Assembly: GCA_020161835.1 (NCBI GenBank)
Contig: JAIUNL010000012.1
Coordinates: 1-35,080 of the forward strand
Direction of reading: 5' to 3'
DNA length: 35,080 nucleotides
Source: Bacteroidota bacterium
GTDB lineage: Bacteria; Bacteroidota; JABWAT01
Position 1 is the first letter of the stretch; each line of letters opens with the position of its first letter. The notes beneath the pieces were generated by a model. The model saw only the letters and a program-made list of their open reading frames with translations, searched no databases and was not told the origin of the DNA. Of this stretch, positions 16,544 through 23,369 are shown piece by piece. The position numbers were made by a program, and so were the translations under genes.

Positions 16544-16855
16544 AATTGCAGAAGCTCAATGGAATTCGTATTGGCAATATCAATATTGTAGGTCAATACC
16601 ATTGTTCGCCGGTTAAAAGAGCAAACAATCTTTCATCCAGTCCTTGAAATTCTGAATTGAAAATGCTTTTCAACCACAGAAAATACAGAACACGCAGAAA
16701 AATTCATTTCAAACAGGGATATTTAGGATAGGAATTTAAAATCCTGCACATCCTTTAATCCTGCTAATCCTGATTCAGACAGGGGTTTAACTTGGTTCAA
16801 AGTCCTGATGACTACTTCTTGGTAAAACATTAGGCTCTCTCCCAACCTATCCCCC
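16544..16855. repeat. Intergenic region with two 9-bp-period repeat arrays
   Basis: No gene is seen. At 16673-16699 stand ACCACAGAA, AATACAGAA and CACGCAGAA. At 16741-16785 ATCCTG recurs every 8-9 bases and ends ATTCAGACAGGGG, which is nearly identical to the end of the array at 26060-26078. The region separates two convergent genes and shows no standard terminator. Confidence 0.7.
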
Positions 16856-18781
16856 TTACTCCAACAATCCTTCCTCTTCACTTTCTTCCGGAACTGAAAT
16901 TGTATCCTGAATGGCAGGCTGTAAAAATCCTGCTGCCGGACCTGTTAGTTTGAAAGCTGAGAAATTCAGGTTTCCAACTGAACCTTCCGGAATATGTTTA
17001 TAGGCTTCCATTTTTCTGGCAATAAAGGTCATGGTTTCAAGAATGGATGGTTTCAATGTTTCGCCGTCAAACCGTTTGTAAAACCGTTTTGGTGACGGAA
17101 CCAAAGCTGCCAGATACAAACTTTCCTCCAGCGTCAACTGAACCGGTTTCTTTTTGAAATAGAACGGTGCAGCCTCTCCAATTCCGTACACATCAGGTCC
17201 CCATTCAATCACATTGAAGTAGATTTCAAGCATTCTTTCCTTAGTTACCGGCCGGTTGTTTTCAAGCAGCCAGGTAATCATCAGTTCCTGAAATTTTCTT
17301 GCCAGCGTTTTTTTCCGGTTCAGGTAAACATTTTTAACAAACTGCATCGAAATGGTCGAAGCGCCACGACGGAATTTTTTCGATTTGATGTTTTCGATGA
17401 AAGCGCCCTGAAAAGCTTCTTCATTAAATCCACGATGAAACAAGAACGCACCATCTTCGTTGGTCAAAACGGCCTTTTTTAAATACTCCGGGATGGTTTC
17501 CCACTTTGTGAAAAATGGATTTGGCGGACCAACCAAAACTTCACGTTTCACTTCCATCCCGTCATAAACCGGCTGATAAAATACGGAATCCAGTTTTGCG
17601 AAGGAAACACCCGGCGAAATCAAACTGAAATGATCCTTCAGAACCTGACCTTTTAATTTTAAACTGTCAACCAGATTGAAATCAACATCAAGTGAAAGAT
17701 CGTACCCCAGATTTCCCTTCCAGGAAAGTCCTTCAAGCGGACCTAAAAAGGCGGGAGGAAGCGCATTGACAAAAATCTTTGACCCGACCGGGGGAACAAA
17801 TAAACGGGTGTAAATTTTCGGAAGTCCATCTGTTTCGGTGTACCGAAGAGTGTCTTCAATTTTAAACTGATTCAAACCCAGTTCAGTACTGATGGTCACT
17901 GTTGAACTTTCAGGGTTAAATAAAACCGAGGAATTTCCTCTGAGCGTATCAATTTTAACAGGTCCGGTTGCAAGTCCGTTATTTTCGGCAGTAAAATTCA
18001 GGTACAGTCCGGTAAACTCAAACTCGTCAGTGTTGTTTTTGTATACTGAAAAATAACCGGAATCTGAACTCAGGGTAAACGGACTTGTTGGCGTTACTGC
18101 AACAGAAACTTTGAATGGCTGCGGATACCAGAACACAAGAGAATCGGTGGAAAGTGTTCCGTTCAGGTGAAGAGAAGTGGTTGGGCCATGAACGGAAAGA
18201 GATAATTTTTCTGCATCAGATTTTAGATTCAGCGTATCCAAAATCAGAGAATCCTGTTCAAAAAGCACTTTCATAGAAAACCGGTTGATTTGAATGTCTG
18301 GAAAACTGCCGTCGAGCATCCTGTTCAGAAGCCACTGAGTTTGTTTGACGGTTTTGGGGAAGCTGACAATGGTGGTATCCGGGTTTTCTTCTGCAATTTT
18401 TGCTGCCTTTCTGCTGAAATTCCAGAGTCCGTTTTCATTTTTGTAAAGGGCAACTGAGGCAGAATCCAGAATTAAACTGGCCGGGATTTTGCTTCCGGTA
18501 AAAATCTGTTTCAAGCCAATACTGACTTCAAGGGTTTTGGCCGTAATCAGAGGTGCTTTGGTTGTGTCATTTCCGGATAAATACAATCCATCGAAATGAA
18601 CAGTCAGAAAAGATACATCAAGGTTCTGATAAGATACTTTTCCGTTCCACCGGTCGGCTAACCGATTAAATTCCTTATCGATGAAATATTTTGCAATCGA
18701 ATTCCAGGAAAAAACGAGAATCAAAAGTCCAATTCCCAAAACCGAACCAATCAGTATCAGCGCCTTTTTTAATCCGGACAT
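16856..18781 (-). CDS. AsmA-like protein fused to a GT51 peptidoglycan glycosyltransferase
   Basis: The ATG at 18781 has AGGA six bases upstream and gives 641 residues; a TTG at 18802 in frame has no such site. A single N-terminal membrane helix (about 6-24) is followed by a periplasmic AsmA/DUF748-like region (about 35-400; DRWNGKVSYQNLDVSFLTVHFDGL is its typical start). Residues about 425-580 are a glycosyltransferase 51 domain: IPEYLKKAVLTNEDGAF with catalytic E442, RRGASTISMQFVKNVYL (motif usually RGGSTITQQ), then LEIYFNVIEWG with E519 and GIGEAAPFYF. No transpeptidase domain follows, so it is a monofunctional glycan polymerase attached to an AsmA-like module. It should act on lipid II outside the inner membrane. 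Confidence 0.87.
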   Translation of the reverse strand: MSGLKKALILIGSVLGIGLLILVFSWNSIAKYFIDKEFNRLADRWNGKVSYQNLDVSFLTVHFDGLYLSGNDTTKAPLITAKTLEVSIGLKQIFTGSKIPASLILDSASVALYKNENGLWNFSRKAAKIAEENPDTTIVSFPKTVKQTQWLLNRMLDGSFPDIQINRFSMKVLFEQDSLILDTLNLKSDAEKLSLSVHGPTTSLHLNGTLSTDSLVFWYPQPFKVSVAVTPTSPFTLSSDSGYFSVYKNNTDEFEFTGLYLNFTAENNGLATGPVKIDTLRGNSSVLFNPESSTVTISTELGLNQFKIEDTLRYTETDGLPKIYTRLFVPPVGSKIFVNALPPAFLGPLEGLSWKGNLGYDLSLDVDFNLVDSLKLKGQVLKDHFSLISPGVSFAKLDSVFYQPVYDGMEVKREVLVGPPNPFFTKWETIPEYLKKAVLTNEDGAFLFHRGFNEEAFQGAFIENIKSKKFRRGASTISMQFVKNVYLNRKKTLARKFQELMITWLLENNRPVTKERMLEIYFNVIEWGPDVYGIGEAAPFYFKKKPVQLTLEESLYLAALVPSPKRFYKRFDGETLKPSILETMTFIARKMEAYKHIPEGSVGNLNFSAFKLTGPAAGFLQPAIQDTISVPEESEEEGLLE

Positions 18782-18814
18782 CAGCAATCCTTTTTCGTTC
18801 AAAAATTAGTCTCA

Positions 18815-18822
18815 CAAAAATA
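18815..18822 (-). promoter_or_regulatory. Candidate -7 element for the GT51 fusion gene
   Basis: The minus strand reads TATTTTTG (18822-18815), a full match to TAnnTTTG, 34 bases before the ATG at 18781. No good TTG is seen at the expected distance upstream, so support is partial. Confidence 0.3.
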
Positions 18823-18899
18823 CGGAACATTTCAGAAGGAATAAGTTTTTGCCGGGAATCTGAATAAGGTATTGTTTTGTTTGATATCTTTGGGTGGGA

Positions 18900-18939
18900 A
18901 AAAGCTGGACACTTCGACTCCGCTCAGTGACCAGCTTTT
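18900..18939. repeat. Hairpin with conserved CACTTCGACTCCGCTCAGTG core (copy 1)
   Basis: AAAAGCTGG (18900-18908) pairs with CCAGCTTTT (18931-18939). Inside, after an A-A mismatch, CACT pairs with AGTG around the loop TCGACTCCGCTC. The outer stem differs from those of the copies at 18983 and 31490, while the 20-base core is identical. Confidence 0.85.
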
Positions 18940-18982
18940 CCCATTCCCCATTTTTTAATAATCCGGGACTCGGAATTTTGTT

Positions 18983-19020
18983 AAATCAGGTCACTGAGCG
19001 GAGTCGAAGTGCCCTGATTT
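18983..19020. repeat. Hairpin with conserved core, inverted (copy 2)
   Basis: AAATCAGG (18983-18990) pairs with CCTGATTT (19013-19020). The inner CACT/AGTG stem carries loop GAGCGGAGTCGA, the reverse complement of the copy 1 loop. Copies 1 and 2 therefore also form a larger 22-base inverted repeat. The rest of 18782-19149 holds no gene. Confidence 0.85.
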
Positions 19021-19078
19021 ATTGTTAAAGGCAAAAAATTGCATTTGATTGCACAACCCATATTTACAAATACTTACC

Positions 19079-19114
19079 ATCCCGAAAGGGTTCGGGATCT
19101 TCGCCTTGCTCGAC
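19079..19114. repeat. Hairpin ATCCCGAA/TTCGGGAT with conserved tail
   Basis: ATCCCGAA (19079-19086) pairs perfectly with TTCGGGAT (19091-19098), followed by CTTCGCCTTGCTCGA. A relative at 31284-31361 keeps CATCCCGAA at the left and GGGATCTTCGCTTCGCTCGA at the right, but has a longer nested core. Confidence 0.7.
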
Positions 19115-19116
19115 CT

Positions 19117-19144
19117 ATAACTTACCACTTATAACTTATAACTA
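19117..19144. repeat. Heptamer tandem repeat ATAACTT
   Basis: Four units (ATAACTT, ACCACTT, ATAACTT, ATAACTA) end five bases before the methyltransferase start codon at 19150. The array therefore occupies the position where a ribosome-binding site and 5' leader would lie. Confidence 0.75.
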
Positions 19145-19149
19145 TTCCT

Positions 19150-19749
19150 ATGACTGACTTCTGGAACGAACGATTTGGCGGCGACCACTTTTTTTACGGC
19201 ACCGAACCGAATCAATTTTTAAAAGAACAGGCCGGCAACTTTTTACTGGGTGGCAAAATTCTGAGTTTGGGTGAAGGGGAAGGCCGTAATGCTGTTTTTC
19301 TCGCTGAACTTGGTTTAAAAGTTTCTGCCTCAGATACCTCTCATGCGGGCTTTCAAAAAATGCAAAAACTGGCTGATTCCCGGAATGTCCAGGTTTCAGA
19401 ACGTCTTGAAAATGTGGTTTCGGGAAACTGGGACGATGAAACCTGGGACGGAATCCTCAATATTTTCTGCCACGTAACCTCAGAAGGACGAAAAACAATT
19501 GCAGAAAAAGCTGCAAAATCACTCAAACCCGGTGGGATTTTTCTCACTGAACAATTTTCGAAAGAACAATTGAATTATACTTCCGGCGGACCCAAAGACC
19601 CGGATATGCTGATTTCTTTGGAAGAGTTTGAACGTGATTTCTCAGACAATTTTGAAATCCTTCTGCTGGAAAAGAAAGTCATTTATCTGGATGAAGGCCA
19701 TCACAAGGGTGACGGATCGGTTGTCCGTCTGATAGCCCGGAAAATCTGA
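19150..19749 (+). CDS. Class I SAM-dependent methyltransferase
   Basis: The 199-residue protein opens with FWNERFGGDHFFYGTEPN, a common start of TehB-like and small-molecule methyltransferases. Motif I for S-adenosylmethionine is ILSLGEGEGRNAVFLAE (37-53), followed by acidic VSASDTS (about 60). KSLKPGGIFLTEQF matches the later strand and LKPGG motif. The substrate is unknown. The stop shares one base with the next start (TGATG), so the two genes are probably translated together. No Shine-Dalgarno site is visible; a heptamer array stands in front of the ATG. Confidence 0.85.
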   Translation: MTDFWNERFGGDHFFYGTEPNQFLKEQAGNFLLGGKILSLGEGEGRNAVFLAELGLKVSASDTSHAGFQKMQKLADSRNVQVSERLENVVSGNWDDETWDGILNIFCHVTSEGRKTIAEKAAKSLKPGGIFLTEQFSKEQLNYTSGGPKDPDMLISLEEFERDFSDNFEILLLEKKVIYLDEGHHKGDGSVVRLIARKI

Positions 19750-20489
19750 TGAAGAATCTTGTTTTGCTTGGATACGGATTTACCGGGGAAGCCATCCTGC
19801 CAGCTTTTTTAAAAGCAGGGTTTCAAGTGACCGTGACCAGCCGGAATCCGGAAAAATTGCCGGACCTGCCAGAGTCCGTCCAGAAAATAAAATTTGATCT
19901 TTTAAACAGGGAAACATGGACAAATTTACCCGGTCACTCTGAATTGATCTGGCTTTATCCTGCAGAACCTATTGATGCGGTCAATTCATTCCTTGGATTT
20001 GCTGAGCAACATCAAATTTCTTGCAGGATTGTCCTGGGAACCACGTCCTCCTTCCTCGCTCAAACCGGACAAATCGACGAAAAGTCTGAATTGGATTTTT
20101 CCCGTTCCCGGGTTCAGGGCGAAAAACTGCTATTCGATCATGGTGCAGTTTGGCTTCAGTGTTCAGGTCTTTGGGGCGGAGACCGTCAGCCGGTAAATTG
20201 GTTAAATAAAGGGCTGATTAAAAACGGGAATAAAACGCTGAATCTGATTCACCGGGATGATATTGCGGAACTTGCCGTTCAGATTCTGAAAAAAGATATC
20301 CGGAACGACATGTTCTGTCTTTCGGATGGAAAACCCTATCTCTGGAAAAACCTGTTGGAAGAATTTAAAAAATCAGGTCAAACTTCGGTTGATTCTTTAC
20401 CGGATGGTCCGGAAGAAAACCGACAGATTTCAAATGCAAAAATTGCCGGTTTTATGGGTGAGGATTTTAGGTTCAGGAAATTGGTTTGA
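19749..20489 (+). CDS. NAD(P)-binding Rossmann-fold protein, YeeZ-like epimerase family
   Basis: The 246-residue protein begins VLLGYGFTGEAILPAF with the GxGxxG nucleotide loop at 8-13, followed by VTVTSRNPEKL at the second strand. VLGTTSSFLA and SRSRVQGEKLLFDHGAVWLQCSGLWGG recall extended SDR/YeeZ-type proteins, and NLIHRDDIAELAVQIL is the usual HxDD segment. A standard YxxxK catalytic pair is not obvious, so a dehydrogenase role is doubtful. It overlaps the methyltransferase gene by one base, suggesting a shared small-molecule pathway that cannot be named. Confidence 0.75.
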   Translation: MKNLVLLGYGFTGEAILPAFLKAGFQVTVTSRNPEKLPDLPESVQKIKFDLLNRETWTNLPGHSELIWLYPAEPIDAVNSFLGFAEQHQISCRIVLGTTSSFLAQTGQIDEKSELDFSRSRVQGEKLLFDHGAVWLQCSGLWGGDRQPVNWLNKGLIKNGNKTLNLIHRDDIAELAVQILKKDIRNDMFCLSDGKPYLWKNLLEEFKKSGQTSVDSLPDGPEENRQISNAKIAGFMGEDFRFRKLV

Positions 20490-20508
20490 GGTTTCTAAAA
20501 AGGCATAG

Positions 20509-20533
20509 ATCCCGGATCAAGTCCGGGATGACA
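20509..20533. repeat. Hairpin element ending GGATGACA (copy C)
   Basis: ATCCCGGA (20509-20516) pairs perfectly with TCCGGGAT (20522-20529) around TCAAG, and the element ends GGATGACA. It lies between convergent genes and could act as a terminator for either. Confidence 0.7.
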
Positions 20534-20552
20534 ACTGATTTTTCCAGTATTT

Positions 20553-20587
20553 GCCTTTAACCTTACGCCTTATGCCTTACGCCTCTT
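20553..20587. repeat. Heptamer tandem repeat GCCTTAC
   Basis: Units GCCTTTA, ACCTTAC, GCCTTAT, GCCTTAC and GCCTCTT run in register between the 3' ends of two convergent genes. Confidence 0.75.
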
Positions 20588-20602
20588 CCCCGTCCCCTGA
20601 AG

Positions 20603-23203
20603 TTAAAAATTCCAGCCTTCCACAACCACTTTTACCTCCTTCTGATCAACCAATCCACTTTTAAATGAGCAAGTCAGTATTCTGGATTCTCCCGGTGGAA
20701 TTGAGATATAATTATCACTCCAGAAAACGGGTTTAATGATATTTCCCGAAAGATCAGTCAATTGACAGGCAGCAAAAAAAGCAACCGTTTTTCCTGAATT
20801 GGTGAGGGTGACTTTATAACTTCCAGTTTCTTTTCCCAGCAAAAATTGTGTTTTTACTGAAACCGTTGCAGGTAAAAGCGAATTCAGTCCGGTGAAGTCA
20901 GCATACGATTTGATTGGCGTGTGATACCAGGAAGACGCCCCAAAATCGTGATCATCCTGTTTTGCAGACAGACAATACTGATTTTCTGCAACAATTTTCC
21001 CGGTTTTATCTTTCAGTTCAAGAAACAGGAATTCATTCCGGGATATAGAATCCAGAATGGTGAGTTTCAGTGACGACCCTGATTCACAACTTCCTGAAAG
21101 TTCTTTGTTCAAAATCAGTTTGGAATTCAGTTCAAACCCACGGATGACGGCAGTCAACTTTCCTGAGTTTTGGGCAGAATTGTTGACCAGATAAATGCCG
21201 TTGTCTTTATAATTATAAACAAGTTGCAGCGGCTGGTTGGCTTGTTTGGCTGAATAATACGCTGCCGCCGGAATCAGATCATAATCGTAAAGCTGCCAGT
21301 AAAAGGATGGCCAGGCAGAATTCAGCATCCACTGAATCAGTCCGGTTGTTTTGGGTTGATTCACACGAAATGATTCAAACATGGGTTTCATGGTTTCCCA
21401 CGTCAGAAACTGCGACCTTTTCACAAATTCATCGAAGGACTGACTTTCACCGAAACGGCCATTCAAAGCAGAGGTGAACAGACTCAGATTGTTGAAAACC
21501 TCAGATGGATTGCAGTGATAAGTCCACAACGAATCAACCGGCCAGCGGTTTGCTTCCGGAATCATTTTTTGGACGGATTGACGAACCGGCATCTGGACTC
21601 CCGGTCCGGTTTCCGTGTTAAACCCAAATGCACCACCATGTTCGGTATCCAAATACCAGTAATTGGGTCCGACAAAGTTATACGGACCTCTCATTTTCAT
21701 TCCGGATGGACCACTGAGTTTACTCACACCGCCGCCGGCAGAAATCAAAAGAGGCCGGTCGTCATTTTTTTCCAGAAAGCGGATATAATTTTGCTCCAGT
21801 TCCGGAACCGGGATTTTATCACTGCCCGCCATCCAGACAAAAAGGGACGGGTGATTCCGGAGCCAGATGACCTGATCTTCGAAGTAGCGTGAAACCAGTT
21901 TTACATCTTCAGGTGAGGTAATGCCGCCGAATTCATCCGTACTGGCTTTCCCCAGGTAAGATTCCCATTCCCACTGACAACTCCATCCGACCATCAGCAA
22001 AATTCCGTACCGGTCGCACAGATCATACAGGTTTTCAGACGTTCCCCAAACGCCTTCCAACCGGATTGTGTTCAGGTGCATGTCTTTCACGTACTGAACC
22101 TGAGTTTCGTTTGATTCGGGCGTATCCCGAAGAAAAATATCATCAACCCAGCCACCACCACGGATCAAAACAGGTTTTCCGTTCAGTTTGAAGCCTTTGT
22201 GTCCGTCTTCATTGACGTAAGTTTCAATTGTCCGGATGCCAAATTTAATTGTATCCGCATCCTGAACTTGACTGTCAGACTCGAACTGCAACCCAAGTTC
22301 ATAGAGCTCGGGAGTGCCAAGATCGTTGCACCACCACAATCGGGGATTTTGAATATGGAGGCTTTTGATCTGATCTGAGGTAAGTATGATTTTTCTGGTT
22401 TCGTTGGGAAGAAGCAAAACCGGGAAGGAAAAAGGTTGGTTTTCAATTATTCCGGTCAATTTACCTGAAACGAATTCTGATGAAAAATTCTGCAAAGTTG
22501 TTGAAACCGTCAGCCATGCCTCATCGAGTGTTTTCAGATTTACTTCCGACTGAACATGGGTTTTTGTCATCCGGACTTTACCGGAAGCGGTCAGATAAAC
22601 AGGTCGCCAGATTCCCATATTTTGATCGGGCGGAATCGGATTCCAATCTACAAATCCGAGGGCAGGGTCACCGGGTTTCTGCTTGAAAACTTCAACCGCA
22701 AGATAATTTTCACCGGATTGAAGAATGGAAGTCACATCAAACTCAAACCGGCGGTAAACACCAAAAATTGAATCTTTTGATGCAAGCAGTTTTCCGTTCA
22801 GCCAGATAGATGCCCGGTAATTGAGTCCGTCAAAATGAAGAAAAACCGTTTGGCCGGCAGAAGGTTTCTGAATCTGAAAGGACGTTTTGTACCACCACCC
22901 ACCATTAAACTGTGACCTGTCGACCTGTTTCAGTTTATCTCCGTAAAGTAAATCAGCCGGATAAACCTGATTTGACATCAGAACAGCCATGGCCGTTGAC
23001 GGAACGGAAGTCGTGTACCAGCCCGATTCAGTAAATCCGGTAGAAGATAATGATTCTCCTGATCCGGTTGTTTTTGCTGACGACTGGACCTTCCAGTTAT
23101 TTTGAAGCGGGATGGTTCCGGTTTTAAGCTGGGGTTGGGCAATTAAGTTAACAGGGAAAAAGGAAACGAAAAGCAAAGGAAAAAGGAAAAAAGTGCGGAT
23201 CAT
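20603..23203 (-). CDS. GH2 exo-beta-D-glucosaminidase-type hydrolase (CsxA subfamily)
   Basis: The 866-residue protein has a Sec signal peptide (FFLFPLLFVSFFPVNLIAQ) and is exported to the periplasm or beyond. It has the GH2 layout: sugar-binding jelly roll (about 30-205), immunoglobulin-like domain (about 210-325), barrel (about 330-630) and C-terminal beta domains. VDWNPIPPDQNMGIWRPV (185-202) is typical of exo-beta-glucosaminidases. The acid/base position reads WMAGSDK with Ser461-Asp462 in place of the usual Asn-Glu; this doublet was reported as the mark of the CsxA GH2 subfamily. The nucleophile is E531 in FNTETGPG. It should remove terminal glucosamine from chitosan-type chains by a retaining mechanism. 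CsxA itself is longer (1032 residues). Such genes are often labelled beta-mannosidase, which is the main alternative. Confidence 0.82.
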   Translation of the reverse strand: MIRTFFLFPLLFVSFFPVNLIAQPQLKTGTIPLQNNWKVQSSAKTTGSGESLSSTGFTESGWYTTSVPSTAMAVLMSNQVYPADLLYGDKLKQVDRSQFNGGWWYKTSFQIQKPSAGQTVFLHFDGLNYRASIWLNGKLLASKDSIFGVYRRFEFDVTSILQSGENYLAVEVFKQKPGDPALGFVDWNPIPPDQNMGIWRPVYLTASGKVRMTKTHVQSEVNLKTLDEAWLTVSTTLQNFSSEFVSGKLTGIIENQPFSFPVLLLPNETRKIILTSDQIKSLHIQNPRLWWCNDLGTPELYELGLQFESDSQVQDADTIKFGIRTIETYVNEDGHKGFKLNGKPVLIRGGGWVDDIFLRDTPESNETQVQYVKDMHLNTIRLEGVWGTSENLYDLCDRYGILLMVGWSCQWEWESYLGKASTDEFGGITSPEDVKLVSRYFEDQVIWLRNHPSLFVWMAGSDKIPVPELEQNYIRFLEKNDDRPLLISAGGGVSKLSGPSGMKMRGPYNFVGPNYWYLDTEHGGAFGFNTETGPGVQMPVRQSVQKMIPEANRWPVDSLWTYHCNPSEVFNNLSLFTSALNGRFGESQSFDEFVKRSQFLTWETMKPMFESFRVNQPKTTGLIQWMLNSAWPSFYWQLYDYDLIPAAAYYSAKQANQPLQLVYNYKDNGIYLVNNSAQNSGKLTAVIRGFELNSKLILNKELSGSCESGSSLKLTILDSISRNEFLFLELKDKTGKIVAENQYCLSAKQDDHDFGASSWYHTPIKSYADFTGLNSLLPATVSVKTQFLLGKETGSYKVTLTNSGKTVAFFAACQLTDLSGNIIKPVFWSDNYISIPPGESRILTCSFKSGLVDQKEVKVVVEGWNF

Positions 23204-23304
23204 TTGAACATCCCGAATAAATTTTATTTAAAAAGGGTAAAGTAAATCAGGGAAAACAGAAAAACAATTCAGACTAAAAAATCGGTTTATTTATTGGGTT
23301 GGTT

Positions 23305-23334
23305 TTGCTTATTCTTAATTATCACTTATATTTC
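23305..23334 (+). promoter_or_regulatory. Candidate Bacteroidota-type promoter
   Basis: TTG at 23305-23307 is followed after 19 bases by TATATTTC (23327-23334), seven of eight matches to TAnnTTTG. It would give a leader of about 30 bases before the ATG at 23370. Confidence 0.4.
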
Positions 23335-23369
23335 ACTTGTCTGATTCAAATGGCCATCCCGGAGTTTTT

